From an uncultured Synergistia bacterium (GTDB lineage Bacteria; Eremiobacterota; SpSt-956; JAKJGF01): DNA of 7,244 nucleotides. The notes beneath the pieces are model-generated. The model saw only the letters and a program-made list of their open reading frames with translations. It was not told the origin of the DNA and searched no databases. The stretch covers positions 1 through 7,244 of the forward strand of contig CALARM010000992.1 of NCBI GenBank assembly GCA_937888925.1. The letters run 5' to 3'. Positions 1 through 5,672 of the stretch are shown here, one piece after another (the first letter of the stretch is position 1; each line of letters opens with the position of its first letter). Position numbers and translations under genes: made by a program.

Positions 1-1
1 A

Positions 2-1303
2 CTTCATGGAAATCTGGCCTATGCCTATTATGCCGTAAACAATTATGATATGGCTATTGCAGAATATAAATTAGCTATTGAACTGGACAGTTCTATTCCC
101 TGGAATTACGGACATCTGGGCCATATATATTATGGACAGGGGAAAACAGAGCTTGCTCTCGAACAGTATAAAAAACTTGTAGAACTTGCTCCTGACGATT
201 CCATTGGCTATGGAAATCTGGGAAGAGTCTATAGAGAACTCGGTAATATAGAAGAAGCAATAAAAAACTATAATAAAGCCATAGAACTGGATCCGGAAGT
301 AGGATGGGTTTATGTAAAACTTGGATTACTCTATCACAGTAACGGTAATTATGACGAAGCAATAAATAAGTATAAAAAAGCGATAGAATTAAATCCCAAT
401 ATGGCCTGGACTCACGCCTATCTCGGGCTCTGTTATCAGAACAAAGAAAATATTGCAAAATCTATCAACTCATTCAAAAAAGCTATTGAACTTGACCCGA
501 ATCTAACCTGGGTCTACGGTTTCCTTGGTATTTCTTATTGTAAACTGGAACATTTCGAAGAGGCAATCGGGGAATGCAGAAAATCCATAGACATTGATCC
601 TGATTTTCCTGTAAGCTATCTAAATCTGGGCCAGATACGTGCGTACATGGCACAGAGTAATATCAGACAGGAAATAGAAGAATATGAAAAAGCAATAAAA
701 CTTGACCCGTCATTGAAATTGGCCCATGGTTTTCTTGGAGTAGCCATGTTCAAAGCAGGAAGATATGAAGAAGCACTCGTAGAATGCAAGAAAGCATTAA
801 ACATCAAAGAAAAAGCAAAATCAGGATTTGAATTTCTTGAAGTAACGTACGACAGGGAAATATTTGAAGAAACCATTGTAAAATGTAAAAACATACTCAG
901 ACTCGAAAGCAAAGACAGTGATAAATATAGCAAAGCAGGCCATGAACATTACTCACAGGGTAATTTCGAAGAAGCCATAATTAATTTCGAAATAGCTACG
1001 GAACTTGACGAAGGTCTCCTATGTGTATATCCATATCTCGGACGGTCATACCAGGCAACAGGATTAATTGAAGAGGCACTGGAAGCATACAGGAAAGCCA
1101 TGGAACTAAATCCGGAAGATGGCCAGGTAATGGGAAATATTGGCACAGTTTATCAGGCACAGGGAAAAATCGATGAAGCTATAAAAAAATACGAACAGGC
1201 ACTTGCACTGGATCCTGACCTCCACTGGGTAAGAGGATGCCTGGCAAGAGTAATGTCCTTTAAAGAAAAACTGGATAAATTCAAAAAAACTGCCAGAAAT
1301 TAA
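2..1303 (+). CDS. TPR-repeat protein, 5'-partial
   Basis: The frame is open from the left edge, and residues before the first visible ATG (position 50) already read as TPR sequence (LHGNLAYAYYAVNNYD). That ATG is therefore internal and the true start lies outside the window. About eleven full 34-residue TPR units plus one truncated unit follow, each with the pattern W/Y..LG..Y...G....A...Y.KAIELDP. The unit near nt 800-920 is degenerate (CKNILRLESKDSD). A short basic cap (LDKFKKTARN) ends the protein at a TAA. TPR solenoids are protein-interaction scaffolds. No catalytic domain, signal peptide or membrane segment is visible in this part, so the partner and role are unknown. The missing N-terminus could carry another domain. 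It is transcribed toward the minus-strand zinc-finger gene, 105 bp away. Confidence 0.93.
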   Translation, partial: LHGNLAYAYYAVNNYDMAIAEYKLAIELDSSIPWNYGHLGHIYYGQGKTELALEQYKKLVELAPDDSIGYGNLGRVYRELGNIEEAIKNYNKAIELDPEVGWVYVKLGLLYHSNGNYDEAINKYKKAIELNPNMAWTHAYLGLCYQNKENIAKSINSFKKAIELDPNLTWVYGFLGISYCKLEHFEEAIGECRKSIDIDPDFPVSYLNLGQIRAYMAQSNIRQEIEEYEKAIKLDPSLKLAHGFLGVAMFKAGRYEEALVECKKALNIKEKAKSGFEFLEVTYDREIFEETIVKCKNILRLESKDSDKYSKAGHEHYSQGNFEEAIINFEIATELDEGLLCVYPYLGRSYQATGLIEEALEAYRKAMELNPEDGQVMGNIGTVYQAQGKIDEAIKKYEQALALDPDLHWVRGCLARVMSFKEKLDKFKKTARN

Positions 1304-1320
1304 CGTAAAGTTTTTCGGAA

Positions 1321-1350
1321 TTCTGCCCTGACCGGCTGATTACAACGAAG
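1321..1350 (+). repeat. Degenerate partial copy of the GCCTGRCAGGC repeat
   Basis: This stretch in the convergent gap after the TPR gene aligns, with small insertions, to 2940-2964: both begin TTCTGCC, continue TGAC.GGCT, then TTAC and GAAG. It looks like a decayed partial copy of the left arm of the 143-bp inverted-repeat element at 2937-3079. The similarity was found by eye and includes indels, so a chance match is possible. Confidence 0.35.
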
Positions 1351-1391
1351 TATGAGAACTTATCCTCTCTTCACTCTTCACGATTCTCATA
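1351..1391. repeat. Inverted repeat enclosing two GTGAAGA heptamers
   Basis: TATGAGAA at 1351-1358 is exactly complementary to TTCTCATA at 1384-1391, an 8-bp stem with a 25-nt loop. The loop holds TCTTCAC twice in tandem (1368-1381) followed by GA, so it ends TCACGA like the GC-rich heptamer arrays elsewhere in the window. It lies between the convergent stops of the TPR and zinc-finger genes, where a transcript-end structure would be expected. No U-tract follows on either strand, so I do not call it an intrinsic terminator. Confidence 0.45.
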
Positions 1392-1408
1392 TAAGCTATA
1401 ATCTAAAT

Positions 1409-1834
1409 TTACATAAATAAAATAATTCTTCTGAACATCAATTTATCTTCACAGCATATTTCTTCTCTATTATATTGTATATATGGTACTGTAAATTTAT
1501 TCTCAAAAACCTTGTTTACTATTATATATTGATTGCCTGTGAAGTTGTTAATCATAGTGCATGAAATATCCCAGAAAATAGCTTTACCCTTATATTTCTG
1601 CACAAGATAATACATTTTCTGATATTTAAGTAATTTATCCCTGTTGTCCTTATAATAGGCTTTTATTTTGTCTTTATTATAGCCATAATATTCTTTACGT
1701 TTATCTCTTTCCTTCTGGACATTATCCCAGTAAAGTTCTTTTCTATAACAATTTCTGCAAAGACCTCTGGCATAATGCCTGTGCTCGTCACTTCCACATA
1801 TTTTACATTTATCATATTCTCTGGACCATTTCAT
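1409..1834 (-). CDS. Small Cys4 zinc-finger protein, function unknown
   Basis: A 141-residue basic protein rich in Lys and Tyr. Near the N-terminus C10-x2-C13-x12-C26-x2-C29 forms a four-cysteine zinc-binding motif, with H18 and H20 in between. The ARGLCRNCY segment resembles zinc motifs of small phage or mobile-element proteins, including some associated with HNH nucleases. The middle (about residues 38-75) is charged, with YY..NKDKI..YYKDNRDK-like repeats. No HNH catalytic residues are evident, so nuclease activity is not claimed. I prefer ATG at 1834 because GGAAG lies 8 nt upstream. An in-frame TTG at 1849 would add MEADF and would sit 9 nt from the heptamer array at 1859-1894. It lies 80 bp downstream of the RelA/SpoT gene on the same strand, so co-transcription is possible. 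Nucleic-acid binding is the most likely role, inferred from composition only. Confidence 0.72.
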   Translation of the reverse strand: MKWSREYDKCKICGSDEHRHYARGLCRNCYRKELYWDNVQKERDKRKEYYGYNKDKIKAYYKDNRDKLLKYQKMYYLVQKYKGKAIFWDISCTMINNFTGNQYIIVNKVFENKFTVPYIQYNREEICCEDKLMFRRIILFM

Positions 1835-1858
1835 AAAATCAGCTTCCAATAATTTTAC

Positions 1859-1894
1859 TCGTAACGGGTGACGGATAACGCCTGACCCGTGAAT
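1859..1894 (-). repeat. Heptamer array a, upstream of zinc-finger gene
   Basis: Four heptamers plus a partial, in exact 7-bp register on the + strand: GTAACGG (1861), GTGACGG (1868), ATAACGC (1875), CTGACCC (1882), GTGAAT (1889). On the minus strand it runs from ATTCAC to TTACGA and points at the zinc-finger gene, ending 9 nt before its possible TTG start. It fills most of the gap between the RelA/SpoT stop and the zinc-finger start. Confidence 0.8.
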
Positions 1895-1914
1895 ATTAAT
1901 CCATTCAGTGAATT

Positions 1915-2823
1915 TTATAAAATCACAGGATAATAATCTTCATTTATAGTACAACCTGTTGAAGTCTTTAACTTTTCTTTCAAATCTTCAAGCTCATCCT
2001 GAAGATTTCTTATTAAATTGGTCTGAAGTACTGCCATTCCTACCTTCATGTCTTCCATATGTTCAGGATTTTTCTTTTCTTCATAATAAATCTCAGGTAT
2101 CTGATCTGCAATATAAACAGCTACATCACAGACTCGTTTCAGAGTTTCAAGAAGGGTCTGACAGACTTTACCCGGTTTCTGCCTGGGGTAATTAAAGGTA
2201 TGATCTATTTCTGACCATCCTTCCTCAAAAAGTGTTCTTACCTGAATTTCACAATGACAGTTTTTACGCTCCACATCATTTACTACATAGTGAGCAGAAC
2301 TATAACCGGTAGATTTCTCCTTTACTTCTATATCTAACTCTTTAAAGATCTTTAAAAACCTGGGAGAAAAATTATAAGCCACAGGCTCTCTGCTTAATTC
2401 CCATTCTTTACAATTACATATGAATTTATGAATGTCATTTATATGAGTTTTATAAAGCTGAAGTATTCTGAGACCTGCCAGGTCTGTAATCTCTGAAAAA
2501 AAATTCTCCTTTACAATCTCTATATGAGGATTCTCTATTTTCTTCCTGATAAGTTTTTCTGCCAGATGAGTTTCATCTTTCAATCGAAAACCATAGGAAT
2601 GAACTTTATTAAGAAGGCTTTTCTCATGACGAAACTTCTTCAGAACTTTTACGCCGAATGTTTCTATATTATCTTTTTTCTCCATATAAAGACCGACAAG
2701 TTTTTTAGTATTCTCCAGAAAAAACTCATCTCTTTCAGGCGGAAAAAGATGCCTGTAATTAGCTCTATAACTCTCTATAAGGTTCTGGAACCAGTTGTCA
2801 AAATTCTCAGCAAATGAAGACAT
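1915..2823 (-). CDS. RelA/SpoT-domain (p)ppGpp synthetase-like protein
   Basis: A 302-residue protein with a RelA/SpoT nucleotidyltransferase domain at about residues 60-215 and no HD hydrolase, TGS or ACT domain, so a small synthetase-only architecture. R80-x-K82-x7-K90 matches the spacing of the ATP-binding basic triad of Rel enzymes. ITDLAGLRI supplies a metal-binding Asp (D113), TGYSSAH aligns with the GYRSLH loop (Y173 in the guanine-stacking position, Ser replacing Arg), and CEIQVRT carries the catalytic-type Glu (E192), followed by EEGWSEIDH. Residues 258-288 are a predicted coiled coil, perhaps for oligomerisation. The expected reaction is pyrophosphate transfer from ATP to GDP/GTP (alarmone synthesis). 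A toxic small synthetase or a tRNA-CCA-modifying relative cannot be excluded. ATG 2823 has only weak GAGAAAA upstream, with heptamer array b abutting it. The smr gene diverges from it; the zinc-finger gene follows. Confidence 0.88.
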   Translation of the reverse strand: MSSFAENFDNWFQNLIESYRANYRHLFPPERDEFFLENTKKLVGLYMEKKDNIETFGVKVLKKFRHEKSLLNKVHSYGFRLKDETHLAEKLIRKKIENPHIEIVKENFFSEITDLAGLRILQLYKTHINDIHKFICNCKEWELSREPVAYNFSPRFLKIFKELDIEVKEKSTGYSSAHYVVNDVERKNCHCEIQVRTLFEEGWSEIDHTFNYPRQKPGKVCQTLLETLKRVCDVAVYIADQIPEIYYEEKKNPEHMEDMKVGMAVLQTNLIRNLQDELEDLKEKLKTSTGCTINEDYYPVIL

Positions 2824-2828
2824 TTTTC

Positions 2829-2863
2829 TCGTGATGCGTGACGCGTGACGCGTGACGCGTAAT
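2829..2863 (-). repeat. Heptamer array b, abutting the RelA/SpoT start
   Basis: The cleanest array in the window. On the + strand: GTGATGC (2831), then GTGACGC three times (2838, 2845, 2852), then GTAAT. Junctions create ACGCGT palindromes. On the minus strand it ends TCACGA and is followed by only GAAAA before the ATG at 2823, so it would lie in the immediate 5' leader of the RelA/SpoT mRNA. Confidence 0.88.
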
Positions 2864-2936
2864 CTTTCCCTTGTAATTTATTTTAACTTATATTTTTACT
2901 TAGTACCGTTCCAGATAAGTTCGTAACCATTTTATC

Positions 2937-3079
2937 AGCTTCTGCCTGACAGGCTCTTACGAAGAAAAATAATTTGCCTTATATCATTTGTTTTCCGGAC
3001 AATAAATTAACCCTTATTTAATTTTTAATTCTATATAAAAGACTAATTTTTCTTCTCCAGAGCCTGCCAGGCAAAAGCT
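2937..3079. repeat. 143-bp MITE-like inverted-repeat element
   Basis: The left arm 2937-2970 and the reverse complement of the right arm 3046-3079 match at 29 of 34 positions. The arms start AGCTTYTG, continue through the palindrome GCCTGRCAGGC and CTCT, then three mismatches, then GAAGAAAAAT. The 75-bp centre (2971-3045) is AT-rich and codes for nothing recognisable. Transcribed, it would fold into a long hairpin. No clear target-site duplication is visible (flanks ttatc and ttttc). It could be a miniature transposable element, a REP/BIME-like unit or an mRNA-end structure. Confidence 0.7.
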
Positions 3080-3140
3080 TTTTCTGGATACATTTCTACC
3101 TGTTGCCTTACCAGGGTAAATATAAATAATACATATGCTC

Positions 3141-3164
3141 TCGTGACGCGTAACGCGTGACGGG
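3141..3164 (-). repeat. Heptamer array c
   Basis: Three heptamers on the + strand, GTGACGC (3143), GTAACGC (3150), GTGACGG (3157). On the minus strand it ends TCACGAGA. It is the left partner of an inverted pair with array d: 3142-3164 and the reverse complement of 3282-3304 match at 22 of 23 positions. Unlike a, b, d and f it has no recognised gene next to it. A minus-strand ATG seven nt beyond it opens only an 8-codon frame (MYYLYLPW). Confidence 0.8.
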
Positions 3165-3230
3165 AAAAACACATTTATTACATACTTATGATCAGGTCAA
3201 TATAAAATTAAACAAAAATCTCTTAAAACC

Positions 3231-3259
3231 TTTAAAGGAGTAAAATATTTTGGTATAAT
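3231..3259 (+). promoter_or_regulatory. Sigma70-type promoter for smr, extended -10
   Basis: TATAAT at 3254-3259 is a perfect -10 hexamer preceded by TGG, giving the extended form TGNTATAAT. Exactly 17 bp upstream is TTTAAA (3231-3236), matching four of six positions of the -35 consensus TTGACA. Transcription would start near 3266, giving a leader of about 48 nt that contains heptamer array d before the smr ATG. AAAGGAG inside the spacer looks like a ribosome site but precedes no usable start codon. Confidence 0.62.
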
Positions 3260-3276
3260 TTTTTCAAGAGCCGTAA

Positions 3277-3305
3277 ATTCACCCGTTACGCGTTACGCGT
3301 CACGA
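3277..3305 (+). repeat. Heptamer array d, in the smr leader
   Basis: On the + strand: ATTCAC, then CCGTTAC (3283), GCGTTAC (3290), GCGTCAC (3297), then GA. It is inverted relative to array c, with a 22/23 match. It sits between the smr promoter and the ATG at 3314, with 8 nt from its TCACGA end to the start codon, so it should be transcribed as part of the 5' leader. Confidence 0.85.
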
Positions 3306-3313
3306 TTATAATT

Positions 3314-3619
3314 ATGAACAATGAAAATTTCCCTGAAGAAATAATACTTCCAATAGAAGATTCTATAGATCTCCATACATTTCATCCCCGGGATATTCCT
3401 GAGGTAGTGGAAGAATATTTAAAGGAATGTATAAAACTTGGTTTTAAAGAGGTACGAATTATCCATGGCAGGGGAAAAGGCTACCAAAGAGCTGTAGTTC
3501 AAACAGGTCTTGCAAAAAATCCTCTCGTACTATCTTTTCATGATGCCCCTCCTGAAAGAGGGGGCTGGGGTTCCACTGTAGTAAAACTTAATAATAAAGG
3601 AAATGTTCGTAATGTATAA
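3314..3619 (+). CDS. Stand-alone Smr-domain protein
   Basis: A 101-residue protein that is essentially one Smr (small MutS-related) domain. IDLHTFHP carries the DLH motif at 19-21, IIHGRGKG carries HGRGKG at 51-56, and GGWGSTVV closes the domain at 83-90. Smr domains are nucleic-acid binding and in some families nuclease domains; DLH and HGxG are the signature motifs. There is no MutS-like ATPase or core, so the protein is not MutS2, and a role in mismatch repair should not be assumed from the name. A function in RNA or branched-DNA processing is possible from the family only. ATG 3314 is chosen because no ATG, GTG or TTG lies upstream in frame before the stop at 3233. No Shine-Dalgarno is visible between the array and the ATG. 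It converges on the zinc-ribbon/HEAT gene with 9 bp between stops. Confidence 0.9.
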   Translation: MNNENFPEEIILPIEDSIDLHTFHPRDIPEVVEEYLKECIKLGFKEVRIIHGRGKGYQRAVVQTGLAKNPLVLSFHDAPPERGGWGSTVVKLNNKGNVRNV

Positions 3620-3625
3620 TCAATA

Positions 3626-3640
3626 GTTTCACTTTTCACG
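3626..3640 (+). repeat. Possible two-unit heptamer at convergent stops
   Basis: GTTTCAC (3626) and TTTTCAC (3633) are in 7-bp register and followed by G, resembling the variant at 1368-1383. The minus-strand gene's stop codon (3629-3631) and its last codons (REK) lie inside it. With only two degenerate units this could be chance. Confidence 0.3.
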
Positions 3641-4933
3641 CTTATATTTCAACTGACTGTAGAAAGCAGCTATTTTCTTGCGAAAATCAGTATCTTTTTC
3701 TTTTTTCATAGACTCCAGAACAGCGGGGGCAATAGATTTATCACCAATCTTTTCCAGAGCCTGCAATGAAATAAGACGAAGTTCATAATCAGGAGCATTT
3801 TGCATCAAATCCAGAAGAAAGTCGGTAGATTCAATGAGTTTCATTTCTCCCATAATAAAAATAATATCTGCTTTTTCATTTAAATCTTCTGTAAGAGCAA
3901 ATTCCTCAAGTAGACTTTCAATAGTTATACCATCAAGTAAATCCTCTATAGGCTTATCCAGAAGCTCCTGTGCTGTTATATCATCGACATCTTCTGTTAA
4001 AGATTTATCTTCAGCAAAAGCTTCTTCCTTTATTTCATCTTCCATTTCATTTTCTCTTTCTATATCCTCTTCTATCTTCTCGTCTATGTCTTCTTCTATT
4101 TTATCGTCAATATCCTCTTCTTCTATCTCTTCTTCTATCCTGTCATCTATGTTCTCTTCTTCTATTTTTTCTTCTATTTCATCATAACCTTCTTTTATTT
4201 TAGGTGTCTCACTGGTATTTTCAAGAACTTCCTTTGTACTTTCTATACTGCCCATAGCAACTTCAAGTAATTCATCTATATTATTAATATGTTCAACATC
4301 CATTGCAGGAGAAGGCATTTCCTGTGTATCGTCTATTACCTCCAGCAATATATCTACAAGTTTTGCCTTCTTAAGCTCTTCTTTTTGCTCCGGAATTTCC
4401 TCGCCGGCAGAAGGAACTTCCACAGGTATTTCCTCTTGAATAACAATTTCTTCTTCTTTTTGTTCAGAAATAGGTACAGGAGGAGGGCTATGAGATGTTT
4501 TGAGTTTTTTTATTTCACTTTTTACTTTTGCTGTTCCGGCCTCTCTCTGCTGGTTTAATATTTGTTCTGCTCTTTCTCTTATCCATTTATCAGGATCCAT
4601 TAAACTCAAATGAAGTAAAAACTCGGCAAGAGTTAAATCTTCACACCATTCAAGAACACGGCCAAGCAATATAAGTGCATTACGCCGATCCTCTCTGGAC
4701 GTTCCACGTTTTATTATATTCTTTAATTTCGTCACATCCTCAAAATCAAAACATGTTCTGCCTTTACCTTTTATGACAAGTAATTTTCCACATTTACTGC
4801 AGTAAAGATCCGTATCTTCATCCATATGGTAAACATCTATATTTTCACAGAAAGGACAGGTAATCTCAAAATCTGCTTCCATTTCCTTGACCATGAAATT
4901 TCCCTGTATATCGGCAATAACTTTAAATTTCAT
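3629..4933 (-). CDS. Zinc-ribbon / acidic linker / HEAT-repeat protein
   Basis: A 434-residue protein in three parts. The N-terminus has a zinc ribbon, C26-P-F-C29 with C45-S-K-C48, followed by a helical segment (about 64-130) with HEAT-like character (RRNALILLGRVLEW, WIRERAEQIL). The middle (about 140-335) is low complexity and strongly acidic, with repeated IEE-DIDDKIEED-type units between 247 and 300 and a Pro-rich stretch near 148. The C-terminus (about 340-430) reads as HEAT-like repeats (LRLISLQALEKIGDKSIAPAVLESM). No signal peptide or membrane segment, so probably cytoplasmic. This organisation suggests a protein-binding scaffold, but I recognise no named family. ATG 4933 is supported by AGGAG (4943-4947) with a 9-nt spacer. 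The B-box gene lies 134 bp upstream on the same strand. The pyrimidine-rich + strand at 4030-4190 is the complement of the acidic repeats. Confidence 0.85.
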   Translation of the reverse strand: MKFKVIADIQGNFMVKEMEADFEITCPFCENIDVYHMDEDTDLYCSKCGKLLVIKGKGRTCFDFEDVTKLKNIIKRGTSREDRRNALILLGRVLEWCEDLTLAEFLLHLSLMDPDKWIRERAEQILNQQREAGTAKVKSEIKKLKTSHSPPPVPISEQKEEEIVIQEEIPVEVPSAGEEIPEQKEELKKAKLVDILLEVIDDTQEMPSPAMDVEHINNIDELLEVAMGSIESTKEVLENTSETPKIKEGYDEIEEKIEEENIDDRIEEEIEEEDIDDKIEEDIDEKIEEDIERENEMEDEIKEEAFAEDKSLTEDVDDITAQELLDKPIEDLLDGITIESLLEEFALTEDLNEKADIIFIMGEMKLIESTDFLLDLMQNAPDYELRLISLQALEKIGDKSIAPAVLESMKKEKDTDFRKKIAAFYSQLKYKREK

Positions 4934-5042
4934 AATAAAATACTCCTGAAAATAATATCAATCACTTATTTAAGTCACACCTGCGAATGGGAACTTACCA
5001 TCATTCCAGTTAATTTCAATTACCTCTTTGGATGAGCACATA

Positions 5043-5062
5043 CCACCCCTTACCCGTCATGA
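5043..5062 (+). repeat. Heptamer array e, degenerate
   Basis: On the + strand CCCTTAC (5047) and CCGTCAT (5054) followed by GA, ending TCATGA where others have TCACGA. The end faces the 3' end of the B-box gene, starting 5 nt past its stop codon. Two units with substitutions, so weaker than arrays a-d. Confidence 0.5.
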
Positions 5063-5067
5063 TTAAC

Positions 5068-5517
5068 TTACCAGTGTCCCTTGGATTGACGTGAAAGTCT
5101 CTGAGAAAGAGGGATCTTTTTCCAGCAGTCCTGACAGATAAGATCTTCTTTATGTTCAAAAGCTATACATTTTTCACATAGATTCTTCTTGCAACGGCAA
5201 CAGGAAGCTACTGCCTGAACATCTCTGTGATTAACACAGAGTTTAACAGATGCCAGATAGGCCTGTTTTTCCTGGGCATTCTTTATAAGATTTCCTATTC
5301 TGTTCTGCTGCACATCTTTGCCTTTAGCTGCCTGTTCTTCTGCTCCCCCCTCACCGGGCTTCTGCTTATCCCTTTCTTTCATATATATCTGATCTTTTCT
5401 GCAATCCTTGCACAGAGTTTTACCCTGCTTGAGAGGAGCACAGGTATTACAAAAATGACCACCACAATCCTGACATACTCTTATAGCTGGTATATTGGGA
5501 TGATTCGGACAGTTCAT
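5068..5517 (-). CDS. Tandem B-box-type zinc-finger protein
   Basis: A 149-residue protein with two copies of an eight-ligand zinc finger. The first is C3-x2-H6-x8-C15-x2-C18-x4-C23-x2-C26-x9-C36-x2-C39; the second is C94-x2-H97-x8-C106-x2-C109-x4-C114-x2-C117-x10-C128-x2-C131. The near-identical spacing points to an internal duplication; each copy should bind two zinc ions. A charged, Gln/Lys-rich linker (40-92) joins them. B-box domains mediate protein interaction in eukaryotic TRIM proteins; bacterial B-box-like proteins are mostly uncharacterised. No membrane segment or RING finger is present. ATG 5517 is the only sensible start: the first zinc ligand is residue 3. It has no Shine-Dalgarno but follows TATAATT directly, so a leaderless or atypical start is possible. 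The zinc-ribbon/HEAT gene follows on the same strand. Confidence 0.85.
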   Translation of the reverse strand: MNCPNHPNIPAIRVCQDCGGHFCNTCAPLKQGKTLCKDCRKDQIYMKERDKQKPGEGGAEEQAAKGKDVQQNRIGNLIKNAQEKQAYLASVKLCVNHRDVQAVASCCRCKKNLCEKCIAFEHKEDLICQDCWKKIPLSQRLSRQSKGHW

Positions 5518-5534
5518 AATTATATTCAGTACCG

Positions 5535-5567
5535 GTTTAAGTTAAACAAATCTCCGGCTAACCGAAG
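5535..5567 (-). promoter_or_regulatory. Palindrome and hairpin upstream of the B-box gene
   Basis: GTTTAA-G-TTAAAC at 5535-5547 is a perfect 13-bp palindrome 17 bp upstream of the B-box ATG, suitable as a dimer-binding operator. Next to it, 5552-5567 folds on the minus strand as CTTCGG-TTAG-CCGGAG, a six-pair stem with one G-U pair, preceded by an AAAGGAGG that serves no start codon. Whether these act in transcription or in the leader RNA is not decidable from sequence alone. Confidence 0.35.
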
Positions 5568-5608
5568 CCTCCTTTCGAAACTTATATTTAACATCTTTCA
5601 ATATAATA

Positions 5609-5641
5609 GAACGACAAAATGCATGTTACATTTCGTCGTTC
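5609..5641 (-). terminator. Terminator-like hairpin after the exported-protein gene
   Basis: On the minus strand a 13-bp stem (one G-U pair, otherwise perfect) with a 7-nt loop starts 31 nt after the stop codon of the exported-protein gene. The arms are 5609-5621 and 5629-5641. It is followed by TATTATATT, AT-rich but not a true U-tract, so intrinsic termination may be partial. It separates the exported-protein gene from the B-box gene downstream. Confidence 0.5.
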
Positions 5642-5672
5642 CATATCTGACATACTATATTCCTGGATGGTA

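Larger units (their letters stand above)
2824..3313. other. Repeat-dense divergent intergenic region
   Basis: 490 bp without a credible gene between the divergent RelA/SpoT and smr genes. It holds heptamer array b, the 143-bp inverted-repeat element, arrays c and d, and the smr promoter. TTCGTAA (2920-2926) and TTACGAA (2957-2963) are a further perfect 7-bp inverted pair overlapping the left arm of the 143-bp element. I could not find a convincing promoter for the RelA/SpoT gene in 2864-2936. Confidence 0.8.

Noticed and set aside
93..458. Minus-strand ORF opposite the TPR gene, and similar antisense ORFs at 616-1146
   Set aside because: They are shadows produced by the TPR repeat periodicity on the other strand.
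2471..2485. 15-bp palindrome AGACCTGCCAGGTCT resembling the GCCTGRCAGGC repeat
   Set aside because: It encodes the conserved TDLAGLR catalytic motif of the RelA/SpoT domain, so protein constraint explains it.
2829..2863. CRISPR-like array
   Set aside because: The units are 7 bp in direct tandem with no spacers and no cas genes nearby; this is a short tandem repeat.
3108..3134. Minus-strand mini-ORF MYYLYLPW after array c
   Set aside because: Only eight codons, no Shine-Dalgarno and no downstream gene it could attenuate; kept only as a note.
1859..3305. Integron attC sites between gene cassettes
   Set aside because: Neither the GTTRRRY core nor the paired R/L boxes of attC is present, genes lie on both strands, and no integrase is seen.
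3236..3313. N-terminal extension of smr starting after AAAGGAG
   Set aside because: The frame is open back to 3236 but contains no ATG, GTG or TTG, and the promoter -10 lies inside it; the Smr domain is complete from ATG 3314.
3834..4187. Serine-rich + strand ORF
   Set aside because: It is the antisense of the acidic Glu/Asp repeats in the zinc-ribbon/HEAT gene and has no features of its own.
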